The notes: a model not told the origin generated them from the letters alone. A DNA stretch of 6,133 bases from an uncultured Lachnospiraceae bacterium (GCA_902803635.1 CADCQU010000017.1:1-6133), one strand, 5' to 3'. Positions 1-5,808 are shown, counted from the stretch's first letter. Numbers and translations: made by a program.

Positions 1-56
1 GTAAGATTTCTCGTAAAGTTGACGGGATTCTTCGTCGCTTCGCTCCTCAGAATGAC
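1..56 (-). repeat. Truncated copy of a palindromic intergenic repeat
   Basis: This is the reverse complement of the left part of the element at 3534-3617. Bases 15-56 match 3534-3575 (inverted) with a single mismatch, and bases 1-14 match more loosely. The core reads GATTCTTCGTCGCTTCGC on the plus strand and ends in CAGAATGAC. Read the other way it gives the translated signature VILRSEATKNP, which turns up as spurious peptides in many Clostridia and other genomes. The other arm lies before the window start, so the full length cannot be seen. It is non-coding and probably a REP/MITE-like interspersed repeat. Confidence 0.8.
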
Positions 57-90
57 AAATAATCGGGGGTCAGCTGAATAGTAACAAGTT

Positions 91-119
91 ATCAGCACTC
101 AATAAAAAAGAGTGCTGAT
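91..119 (+). promoter_or_regulatory. CIRCE operator (HrcA binding site) upstream of htpG
   Basis: A perfect inverted repeat ATCAGCACTC (91-100) and GAGTGCTGAT (110-119) is separated by exactly nine A-rich bases. The CIRCE consensus is TTAGCACTC-N9-GAGTGCTAA, so 16 of 18 consensus positions match, and the two changes are symmetrical, which keeps the dyad perfect. CIRCE is the operator of the heat-shock repressor HrcA. It lies just upstream of the -35 box (125-130) rather than downstream of the transcription start. The dyad is followed by a T-rich run, so it could also act as a weak terminator for transcription entering from the left. Confidence 0.88.
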
Positions 120-124
120 TTTTC

Positions 125-153
125 TTGACATTTCCGAAAAAAGGGGGTAAACT
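125..153 (+). promoter_or_regulatory. htpG promoter (sigma-A type)
   Basis: A consensus -35 box TTGACA (125-130) is followed by a 17-base spacer and the -10 hexamer TAAACT (148-153, 4 of 6 matches). Transcription would begin near 160, leaving a leader of about 100 bases before the htpG start. The CIRCE dyad ends five bases before the -35 box, so bound HrcA would occlude RNA polymerase. TATTAT/TATATA at about 184-194 could be a second -10 box, but no -35 is obvious for it. Confidence 0.75.
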
Positions 154-200
154 TCCATAACAGAAGGACGGAGGCGTTCCTTCTATTATATATAGGGAAC

Positions 201-228
201 GTTCGCGCCCCAGATGGGCGCGACGAAC
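201..228 (+). other. GC-rich hairpin in the htpG 5' leader
   Basis: CGCGCCC (204-210) pairs with GGGCGCG (216-222) around a five-base loop. GTT (201-203) extends the stem to AAC (226-228) across a three-base bulge. A weaker stem lies just upstream (AGAAGGA near 162-168 with TCCTTCT near 178-184). The ribosome binding site at 245-250 is outside these stems in A-rich, probably unpaired RNA, so the hairpins may stabilise the message rather than mask the start. Confidence 0.5.
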
Positions 229-258
229 ACAAACAAAAAAGTACGAGGAGTGAGTTTT

Positions 259-2532
259 ATGTCGAAGACGGGAAAGTTGTCTATAAACAGCGAGAACATG
301 CTGCCAATCATCAAGAAATGGCTGTATTCCGACCATGATATTTTTGTCCGCGAGCAGGTGGCAAATGCCTGTGACGCGATTACGAAGCTGCGCAAGCTGG
401 AGGGCGTTGGCGAGTTTCGCCCGGAGACACCTGTGGAGTACGAAGTCCATGTCGAGGTGGACCCGGACGAGAAGACCCTCAAATTCATCGACAACGGCAT
501 CGGCATGACCGAGGACGAGGTCGAGCGCTACATCACGCAGATTGCCTTCTCCGGCGCGAACGAGTTTTTGAAGAAGTACGAGGGCAAGACCGACAAGGAC
601 CAGATCATCGGCCATTTCGGCCTTGGTTTCTATTCCGCCTTCATGGTTGCGGATGAAGTGCATATTGACACGCTCAGCTACCAGGAGGGTGCGACGCCGG
701 TTCACTGGGAGAGCGACGGCGTCTCCGAGTACCGCATCGGCAAGGGCGAGCGCGAGACCTTTGGGACGACCATCACCCTCTTTCTCAACAGCGACTGCTA
801 CGAGTTCTGCAACGAGTACCGCGTGCGCGAGGTTCTGGAGAAGTACTGCTCCTTCATGCCCACGCCGATCTACCTTGCGGACACCTCGAAGAGTGCCGCA
901 AAGCGGGCCGAGGAGGAAGACAAGAGGCGCGAGGAGCGGAACGAGAAGAATAAGAAGGACGCCATCGACCGGGCGGTGAAGGCCGCGCAGAAGGCCGCCG
1001 AAACCGCGGAGAAGCTTGCCGAGGCGAAGGCAAATGCAGCTGAGGCTGCGGCTGCGGTGGAGGCTCTTGCAGAGGACGCTCCTGAGGAGGAGAAATTTGC
1101 GGCAAATGCGGCGAAGACGGCTGCGGACGAGAACCTTGAGACCGCCGTCAAGGAAGACGAAGACGCCCGGATCAGCGCATTTGCCGGAATGACCGAGGAC
1201 GAGGCACGCGCAAAGGCGGAAGCCGACTTCGTGCCGGAGAAAAAGGGGGAGCCAAAGCCCATCAACGACATCCATCCGCTGTGGGCCAAACGCGCCTCGG
1301 AGTGCACGGACGAGGAGTACAAGGACTTCTTCCGCAAGGTTTTCAACGACTACAAGGAGCCGCTGTTCTGGATCCATCTCAATACCGAGTTCCCGTTCAA
1401 CCTCCGCGGCATCCTGTATTTCCCGAAGATCAACACCGAGTACGACGCGCTGGAGTCGCAGATCAAGCTCTACAACAACCAGGTGTTCATCGCGGATAAT
1501 ATTAAGGAAGTGATTCCGGATTTCCTGATGACCTTGAAGGGTGTCATCGACTGTCCGGACCTTCCGCTCAACGTCTCCCGCTCCGCGCTGCAGAACGACG
1601 GCACGGTGAAGAAAATCTGCGACTACATTTCCAAAAAGGTCGCGGACAAGCTCACCGGCATGTGCAAGACCAAGCGCGAGGACTACGAGAAGGTCTGGGA
1701 CGACATCGCCCCCTTCATCAAATACGGCTGCATCAAGGACGACAAATTTGCCGACAAGATGATGGACGCCATGCTGTTTAAGGATCTCGACGAGAAGCAT
1801 TTGACGCTGAAAGAGTATGCCGAGAAGAACGCCATCGCGATGGAGGAGGAGAAGGCCGAGGATCCGGAGACCGTCAAGACCGAGGACGGCGAGGTTGATA
1901 CCGTCACCGGCAACGAGGTCGTGGACGAGGACGGCGAGAAGGAGCCGGAGAAGTCGACGGTCTACTACGTGACCGACGAGGTGCAGCAGGCGCAGTACAT
2001 CGCCATGTTCCGCAAGGCCGGGAAGGATGCGGTCATCCTCAAGGAGCGCATCGACCAGCCGTTCATCACGAAGCTGGAGCAGCAGAACAAGACCCTCAAG
2101 TTCGCCCGTATTGACACGGAGGTCGCCGGCGACTTTGCCGAGGGCGAGGTCGCGAAGGAGGACGCCGATGCCTTCATCGAGGCCTTCCGCAAGGCCCTCG
2201 ACATGGAGAAGCTGGATGTCAAGGTCGAGAACATGAAGGACGAGGACGTCGCCGCGATCATGACGCTCTCCGAGGAGAACCGCCGGATGCAGGACATGAT
2301 GAAAATGTACGGCATGGGCGCGGATATGTACGGCGGCCAGGAGACGCTGGTGCTGAACGCCGGCCACCCGCTGGTCAAGTACGTGCGCGAGAACGTGGAT
2401 TCGGCAAATGCCCCGCTGATCGCGCGGCAGCTCTATGACCTTGCCATGCTCTCGCACAAGCCGCTCTCGCAGGAGGAAATGACCGCATTTGTGAAGCGGT
2501 CGAACCAGATTATGGAGCTTCTGGCGAAATAA
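259..2532 (+). CDS. htpG: Molecular chaperone HtpG (bacterial Hsp90), long-linker form
   Basis: Cytosolic ATP-dependent Hsp90 chaperone that works as a homodimer and remodels client proteins, usually with DnaK. The 757-residue product starts at the ATG at 259, preceded by GAGGAG at 245-250; the in-frame ATG at 214 has no ribosome binding site and lies in a hairpin. GHKL ATPase motifs are complete: E32, N36 and D39 in the first helix, DNGIGM at 78-83, and GHFGLGFYS at 118-126 at the lid. The middle domain starts near 335 and includes the RGILYF segment with R383 and the LPLNVSRSALQND stretch (435-447). The C-terminal dimerisation domain ends in a typical KRSNQIMELL segment, with no MEEVD tail. 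It is about 130 residues longer than E. coli HtpG because of a charged, Ala/Glu-rich linker (about 208-335) and an acidic insertion (about 527-566). The upstream CIRCE site points to HrcA control. Confidence 0.97.
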   Translation: MSKTGKLSINSENMLPIIKKWLYSDHDIFVREQVANACDAITKLRKLEGVGEFRPETPVEYEVHVEVDPDEKTLKFIDNGIGMTEDEVERYITQIAFSGANEFLKKYEGKTDKDQIIGHFGLGFYSAFMVADEVHIDTLSYQEGATPVHWESDGVSEYRIGKGERETFGTTITLFLNSDCYEFCNEYRVREVLEKYCSFMPTPIYLADTSKSAAKRAEEEDKRREERNEKNKKDAIDRAVKAAQKAAETAEKLAEAKANAAEAAAAVEALAEDAPEEEKFAANAAKTAADENLETAVKEDEDARISAFAGMTEDEARAKAEADFVPEKKGEPKPINDIHPLWAKRASECTDEEYKDFFRKVFNDYKEPLFWIHLNTEFPFNLRGILYFPKINTEYDALESQIKLYNNQVFIADNIKEVIPDFLMTLKGVIDCPDLPLNVSRSALQNDGTVKKICDYISKKVADKLTGMCKTKREDYEKVWDDIAPFIKYGCIKDDKFADKMMDAMLFKDLDEKHLTLKEYAEKNAIAMEEEKAEDPETVKTEDGEVDTVTGNEVVDEDGEKEPEKSTVYYVTDEVQQAQYIAMFRKAGKDAVILKERIDQPFITKLEQQNKTLKFARIDTEVAGDFAEGEVAKEDADAFIEAFRKALDMEKLDVKVENMKDEDVAAIMTLSEENRRMQDMMKMYGMGADMYGGQETLVLNAGHPLVKYVRENVDSANAPLIARQLYDLAMLSHKPLSQEEMTAFVKRSNQIMELLAK

Positions 2533-2548
2533 GAGTATAAAGTGAAAA

Positions 2549-2580
2549 AGGAGCCGCAGGCCAAAAGGCCTGCGGCTCCT
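2549..2580. terminator. Shared hairpin terminator between convergent htpG and DUF5721 gene
   Basis: A perfect 14-base-pair stem (AGGAGCCGCAGGCC at 2549-2562 with its complement at 2567-2580) closes on an AAAA loop, 16 bases after the htpG stop. On the plus strand the following tract (GTCTATTTGC) is only moderately T-rich. On the minus strand the hairpin is followed by TTTTT, a much better intrinsic terminator for transcripts arriving from the DUF5721 gene. It probably acts in both directions. Confidence 0.88.
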
Positions 2581-2637
2581 GTCTATTTGCAGGGGAGGAG
2601 ATATTATCGTTGCTAGCCCCACGGTTGGCTTCCTCCT

Positions 2638-2694
2638 CTTGCCTCCCCCTCAAGGGGGAGGTGGCACGGCGAAGCCGTGACGGAGAGGGGCAAG
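2638..2694. repeat. REP/MITE-like palindromic repeat (CTCCCCCT family)
   Basis: Nested hairpins make up this element. Outer arms are CTTGCC (2638-2643) and GGCAAG (2689-2694). One inner stem pairs CCTCCCCCT (2642-2650) with AGGGGGAGG (2653-2661), and another pairs CACGGC (2665-2670) with GCCGTG (2674-2679) around GAA. The decamer AAGCCGTGAC occurs at 2672-2681 and again at 2692-2701. Read on the minus strand it gives a peptide like PSPSRLRRATSPLRGR, a familiar spurious-ORF signature of an interspersed repeat in gut Clostridia. It lies between two convergent genes and codes for nothing. Confidence 0.75.
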
Positions 2695-2708
2695 CCGTGA
2701 CAGGTGCT

Positions 2709-2740
2709 CCATTTGACAGGGGTTTGTATTTGTCAAATGG
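2709..2740. repeat. Inverted repeat spanning the DUF5721 stop codon
   Basis: CCATTTGACA (2709-2718) and TGTCAAATGG (2731-2740) are perfect inverted copies separated by 12 bases. The right arm includes the TGA stop (2733-2735) and the last codons of the minus-strand gene. No T-tract follows on either strand, so it is not an obvious terminator. Each arm contains one GTCAAATG word, the short motif enriched throughout the window. Confidence 0.8.
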
Positions 2741-3233
2741 GCTCGGCGGCGATGCCAAAGCTCTTTAAGAAGGCCTGGACGTATTTGTCCCAGGCGTCGT
2801 CGAGGGTGTGGTCCATGTAGAACGTCTTGCGGGCGGTGCCGGTGGTGATGAGGAGGCGCTTGTCCCGGAAGGTGACGTTGAGATAGAGGCCTCCGAGGTC
2901 GTCCGGGTTGTCGGGCAGGCCGCTCTCCTTAAGGAAGGCCCTCGATTTTTCCGGATCGAGCAGGAAGACGAAGCGGAACGAGATAGGCGTCCGTTTGCCT
3001 CGGATGAGGGAGTAGCAGAACTCGCGGACGCGGCCCCAGGCGACCATCGTGCGGGTCTCCTTGCCGGGCTCGTCATTTGCCGGGTTGTCGTAGGTCTTCT
3101 GGAACGTGCCGTCGATGGTGAAGGTGCAGAAGGTTGTGATCTGCGCCTCCGAGAGGAGCCAATCGTCGAAGGTGTTCCCGAGAAGGAAATGCGCCATCAT
3201 TGCGCGGATTTCACTGATCTTAAAAGCGTGCAA
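2733..3233 (-). CDS. DUF5721-like protein of unknown function
   Basis: The product has 166 residues, no signal peptide and no membrane segment, and is probably cytoplasmic. The N-terminal pattern (HAFKI, then FLLGNTFDDWLLSEA at 16-30 and ITTFCTFTIDG at 32-42) and the central segment CYSLIRGKRTPISFRFVFLL (73-92) fit my memory of DUF5721, a family found mainly in Clostridia with no known function. The start is a TTG at 3231-3233 on the minus strand. It is supported by a full AAGGAGG ribosome binding site seven bases upstream and by agreement with the family's usual N-terminus. The gene converges on htpG and is transcribed alone from its own promoter. Its stop lies inside an inverted repeat. No catalytic motif is visible, so I assign no function. 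Confidence 0.82.
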   Translation of the reverse strand: MHAFKISEIRAMMAHFLLGNTFDDWLLSEAQITTFCTFTIDGTFQKTYDNPANDEPGKETRTMVAWGRVREFCYSLIRGKRTPISFRFVFLLDPEKSRAFLKESGLPDNPDDLGGLYLNVTFRDKRLLITTGTARKTFYMDHTLDDAWDKYVQAFLKSFGIAAEPI

Positions 3234-3239
3234 AATATG

Positions 3240-3246
3240 CCTCCTT
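3240..3246 (-). promoter_or_regulatory. Ribosome binding site that fixes the TTG start of the DUF5721 gene
   Basis: The minus strand reads AAGGAGG seven bases before TTG (3233-3231). No ATG is available at a sensible distance, so this site decides the start. A GC-rich hairpin (GGCGGC and GCCGCC, about 3250-3267) lies directly upstream in the leader. Confidence 0.85.
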
Positions 3247-3279
3247 GATGGCGGCGGTCGGCCGCCGTACTTAGCCTAT

Positions 3280-3308
3280 AGTTTACCATTTTTTTTGGCT
3301 TGTGTACA
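3280..3308 (-). promoter_or_regulatory. Putative promoter of the DUF5721 gene
   Basis: Read on the minus strand: -35 TGTACA (3308-3303, 4 of 6), a 17-base spacer, then an extended TG and the -10 TAAACT (3285-3280), the same -10 hexamer as at htpG. The start would lie near 3273, giving a leader of about 40 bases that contains the GC-rich hairpin and the ribosome binding site. Confidence 0.55.
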
Positions 3309-3442
3309 CCTTTTTTATCATTCCGTTGAGCGGATTCTTGTACTTCTGCGAGTATTAGGCTGGAAGAAGCAGCAAGGAAACTTAAAAATGTAAAAGTGTC
3401 TAAAAATATTTGGATAATCAGGCGTTCTTTGTGAAAAATTAC

Positions 3443-3471
3443 GTGACGATTCGTGTTTTTTACGGTATGAT
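3443..3471 (+). promoter_or_regulatory. Putative promoter for the mannitol dehydrogenase-family gene
   Basis: GTGACG (3443-3448, 4 of 6 to TTGACA), a 17-base spacer and TATGAT (3466-3471, 5 of 6). Transcription would begin near 3478, leaving a leader of about 278 bases that contains the 84-base palindromic repeat. The decamer AAAAGTGTCT occurs on both sides, at 3392-3401 and 3481-3490, and could be a regulator site. A promoter closer to the gene cannot be excluded, but I see none as good. Confidence 0.5.
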
Positions 3472-3533
3472 AGGAGTAGCAAAAGTGTCTCATGGTACAT
3501 ACATGGCAACTATTCAGGTATCCCGCGTTTTTT

Positions 3534-3617
3534 GTCATTCTGAGGAGCGAAGCGACGAAGAATCCTGTCAACTTTGTGAAAAAGCCTTACGGGATTCTTC
3601 GCTTCGCTCAGAATGAC
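3534..3617 (+). repeat. 84-bp palindromic intergenic repeat (VILRSEATKNP type)
   Basis: The left arm (3534-3565) starts GTCATTCTGAGGAGCGAAGC, and the right arm (3591-3617) is its inverted complement apart from small gaps (GGGATTCTTCGCTTCGCTCA then GAATGAC). About 25 bases lie between the arms. Translation gives VILRSEATKNP and LRFAQND, well-known artefact peptides of interspersed repeats. A second, partial copy in opposite orientation is at 1-56. It sits between the putative promoter and the coding start of the dehydrogenase gene, so it would be transcribed as a large hairpin. It fits a REP/MITE-like, non-autonomous repeat. Confidence 0.88.
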
Positions 3618-3672
3618 AAGCCTTTCATGAGCTACAACAGCCTGTTAGAAAAGTCGTCTGAATAGAGTAACC

Positions 3673-3688
3673 ATTCATGGGCATGAAT
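3673..3688. promoter_or_regulatory. Perfect short palindrome in the dehydrogenase leader (operator candidate)
   Basis: ATTCATG (3673-3679), GG, CATGAAT (3682-3688): a 7+2+7 dyad 68 bases before the ATG at 3756. The size and AT-rich arms suit a dimeric repressor site, for example of a GntR or LacI-type regulator of sugar-acid use. That is inference; no regulator gene is in the window. Confidence 0.35.
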
Positions 3689-3755
3689 CTGGACTACGGG
3701 AGCATGGGAACCTGGGAAACGGACAACAACGGAATATGTAAAGGAGGTTGAGGGA

Positions 3756-5366
3756 ATGAAGCTTACGTATGAAGGCATCAAGGAGAAGGCTGCGTGGGAG
3801 GCGGCCGGGGTGGCGCTGCCGTCGTATGACGTGACGGCGGTCGCGGAGCGGACGAAGAAGAACCCCGTGTGGGTACATTTCGGTGTCGGGAACATTTTCC
3901 GCATTTTCATCGGCGGAATCGTGGACAAGCTCCTCGCGAAAGGCTTCATGGACCGCGGCATCACCTGCGCGGAGACATTTGACTACGAAGTCGTAGACAA
4001 GATTTACAAACCATTTGACAACCTGGTGCTGGCAGTCACGCTCCACGAGGACGGGCGGGTGGACAAGCAGGTCCTCGGATCGCTCGCGGAGGCAATCAAG
4101 GCGGAGTCGGCAAATGCCGCCGAGTGGGCGAGGCTCACGGAGGTTTTCACCGACCCGGGCCTGCAAATGGTCTCGTTCACGATCACGGAGAAGGGCTACG
4201 CATTGAAGAATCCGGCGGGAGAGTACCTCGGCTACGTCGCGAAGGATCTGGCAAATGGCCCGGACAAGGCGATTGGGGCGATGGGTGTCGTGACGGCGAT
4301 GCTCCTTGCGCGTTTCAAGGCCGGCGCGGCTCCGTTGGCGTTGGTTTCGATGGACAACGTCTCGAAAAATGGCAAGAAGCTGCGGGAGAGTGTCCTGGAG
4401 ATGGCGGAGGCGTGGCTGGCAAATGGCTTCGTCACGGAGGATTTCCTGGCCTACGTGAAGGACGAGAGCCGCATCACCTTCCCGTGGTCGATGATTGACA
4501 AGATCACGCCGCGCCCGAGCGAGAGCGTCTGCAAAATGCTGACGGAGAGCGGGATCGAGGACATGCAGATCGTGGTGACCTCGAAATATACCTACATTGC
4601 GCCTTATGCAAATGCCGAGGAGCCTGGGTATCTGGTCGTCGAGGATTCCTTCCCGAACGGCCGTCCGCCGCTTGAGGAGGCAGGGGTTTTCATGACCGAC
4701 CGCGAGACCGTAAACAAGGCCGAGCGCATGAAGGTGACGGTCTGCCTGAACCCGATCCACACGGCGACCTGCGTCTACCACTGCCTCTTCGGCTACGAAA
4801 TGTTCGCCGACGGGATGCACGACCCGGAGATTGCGAAGCTTGCCGGACAGGTCGGCTACAAGGAAGGGCTGCCGGTGGTCGAGAATCCGGGTATCCTCTC
4901 GCCGGAGGCCTTCCTCAAGGAGGTCATCGAGGTTCGCTTCCCGAACCCGTACCTCGGCGACACCAGCGCACGCATCGCGGTGGACATTTCCCAGATGACC
5001 GCGATCCGCTTCGGGGAGACGATCAAGGCCTACGTCGCCCGTTTCGGGGATGCGAAGAAGCTCGTCGGCATCCCGCTCGCCATCGCCGGATGGATTCGGT
5101 ATTTGCTTGGCGTGGACGATGCAGGAAATCCGATGGAGCTCTCGCCCGACCCGATGATTCCGTACATGAAGGAGCAGCTCGCGGGGCTTGCCTTCGGAAA
5201 GCCCGAAAGCCTTACCGACCAGCTGAAGGGCGTTCTGTCAAATGAAACCCTCTTCGGGAGCGACCTCTACGCCGCCGGCATCGGGGAGCTTATCGAGGAG
5301 ATGGTGCGGAGCGAGCTCGAAGGCCCCGGCGCCGCCCGGAGGACGCTTAAGAAGTATCTTGGGTGA
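3756..5366 (+). CDS. Mannitol dehydrogenase-family oxidoreductase, probably fructuronate reductase (D-mannonate oxidoreductase)
   Basis: NAD-dependent cytosolic polyol/sugar-acid dehydrogenase of the long-chain mannitol dehydrogenase family. The likeliest reaction is D-fructuronate to D-mannonate, as by UxuB in hexuronate breakdown, but mannitol or another polyol is possible and the substrate cannot be read from sequence. The ATG at 3756 follows a full AAGGAGG (3741-3747). The 536-residue product has the N-terminal Rossmann motif GVGNIFR (43-49), the family motif SMDNVSKNG (198-206), FPWSMIDKITPR (242-253), and EDSFPNGRPPLEEAGVFMTD (296-315). The C-terminal domain carries probable catalytic K326, N332 and H335 in a KVTVCLNPIH segment. 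It is longer than E. coli UxuB (486 residues), as is usual for the gut-Clostridia form as I remember it. No uxaC or uxuA lies beside it, and no hairpin terminator follows, so some read-through into the next gene is possible. Confidence 0.9.
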   Translation: MKLTYEGIKEKAAWEAAGVALPSYDVTAVAERTKKNPVWVHFGVGNIFRIFIGGIVDKLLAKGFMDRGITCAETFDYEVVDKIYKPFDNLVLAVTLHEDGRVDKQVLGSLAEAIKAESANAAEWARLTEVFTDPGLQMVSFTITEKGYALKNPAGEYLGYVAKDLANGPDKAIGAMGVVTAMLLARFKAGAAPLALVSMDNVSKNGKKLRESVLEMAEAWLANGFVTEDFLAYVKDESRITFPWSMIDKITPRPSESVCKMLTESGIEDMQIVVTSKYTYIAPYANAEEPGYLVVEDSFPNGRPPLEEAGVFMTDRETVNKAERMKVTVCLNPIHTATCVYHCLFGYEMFADGMHDPEIAKLAGQVGYKEGLPVVENPGILSPEAFLKEVIEVRFPNPYLGDTSARIAVDISQMTAIRFGETIKAYVARFGDAKKLVGIPLAIAGWIRYLLGVDDAGNPMELSPDPMIPYMKEQLAGLAFGKPESLTDQLKGVLSNETLFGSDLYAAGIGELIEEMVRSELEGPGAARRTLKKYLG

Positions 5367-5393
5367 ATTCATAAAATTTTTTGTTTTTTCTTG

Positions 5394-5422
5394 TTGTTCT
5401 TAGGCGTGTGGCGTGGTATAAT
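5394..5422 (+). promoter_or_regulatory. Extended -10 promoter of the small membrane protein gene
   Basis: A consensus TATAAT (5417-5422) is preceded by TGG (extended -10), with a weak -35 TTGTTC (5394-5399) at a 17-base spacing. A T-rich stretch (about 5379-5400) lies upstream. Transcription would start near 5429, about 63 bases before the ATG at 5492. Confidence 0.75.
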
Positions 5423-5491
5423 GGCGACGATGGTGTTTTGGGAGGTGGCTTGGGCCTTCCCATTGCCATAGATTATAGAAGGGGGCGCGTC

Positions 5492-5749
5492 ATGAGCCAG
5501 AAGAAGGTCGAAGCCTACAAAGAGTACAAAAAAAACAAAAAGGAAATTATAAAAAAGGAAAAGCGTATCCGCAGGATTGAGCTGATCGCTGCCATCGTGG
5601 TCTGCGCGGCGTTGGTCATCTGGATTGGTGTCTCGGCGGTTCTCTCCGTGAATCGTGCGAAGGAACAAACCCAGACCATCGAACCCACGACCTATATCAA
5701 CGCGACGGATTATCGCGAATTCATCTCCGATCTGGAGCTGAGTTATTAA
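5492..5749 (+). CDS. Small single-pass membrane protein of unknown function
   Basis: An 85-residue protein starting at the ATG at 5492, behind GAAGGGGG (about 5478-5485). An in-frame ORF extends further upstream but lacks a start with a ribosome binding site and runs through the promoter. Residues 1-29 are Lys/Arg/Glu-rich and probably helical (KEYKKNKKEIIKKEKRIRR). Residues 30-53 form one hydrophobic membrane helix with a cysteine and a tryptophan. Residues 54-85 are polar and end LELSY. The positive charge before the helix predicts an inside N-terminus and an outside C-terminus. It is not a cleaved secretion signal of usual form. I do not recognise a named family. It has its own promoter and terminator, so it is a single-gene unit. 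Confidence 0.8.
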   Translation: MSQKKVEAYKEYKKNKKEIIKKEKRIRRIELIAAIVVCAALVIWIGVSAVLSVNRAKEQTQTIEPTTYINATDYREFISDLELSY

Positions 5750-5765
5750 ATTAAAATAGTACAAA

Positions 5766-5797
5766 GGCGGGCATCCGAACGGATGCCCGCTTCTTTT
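5766..5797 (+). terminator. Intrinsic terminator after the small membrane protein gene
   Basis: The stem GCGGGCATCC (5767-5776) and GGATGCCCGC (5781-5790) is perfect, with loop GAAC, followed by TTCTTTTC. It lies 17 bases after the stop codon at 5749. Confidence 0.92.
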
Positions 5798-5808
5798 CAT
5801 GGAAGCGA

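Noticed and set aside
214..258. Upstream in-frame ATG for htpG adding 15 residues
   Set aside because: It lies in the leader hairpin, lacks a ribosome binding site, and the HtpG family begins at about the MSKTGKLSINSE residues.
199..258. RNA thermometer masking the htpG start
   Set aside because: The ribosome binding site at 245-250 is outside the stems and lies in A-rich sequence without a pairing partner.
1171..1195. AFAGMT peptide in the HtpG linker, resembling a repeat-derived peptide of other bacteria
   Set aside because: The DNA here has no palindrome and the surrounding residues fit the charged linker, so it is probably coincidence apart from its CATTTGCC word.
70..2622. An 850-codon open frame on the minus strand, antisense to htpG
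   Set aside because: It mirrors the codon bias of a GC-rich gene, has Leu/Arg/Val/His-rich low-complexity content, no ribosome binding site or domain, and htpG on the other strand is certain.
3410..3616. Small plus-strand ORF with CHSEERSDEE-like peptide
   Set aside because: The peptide is the translation of the palindromic repeat at 3534-3617, a known artefact pattern.
3675..4820. A 381-codon open frame antisense to the dehydrogenase gene
   Set aside because: Shadow frame of the well-supported gene; Arg/His/Leu-rich with no recognisable motif.
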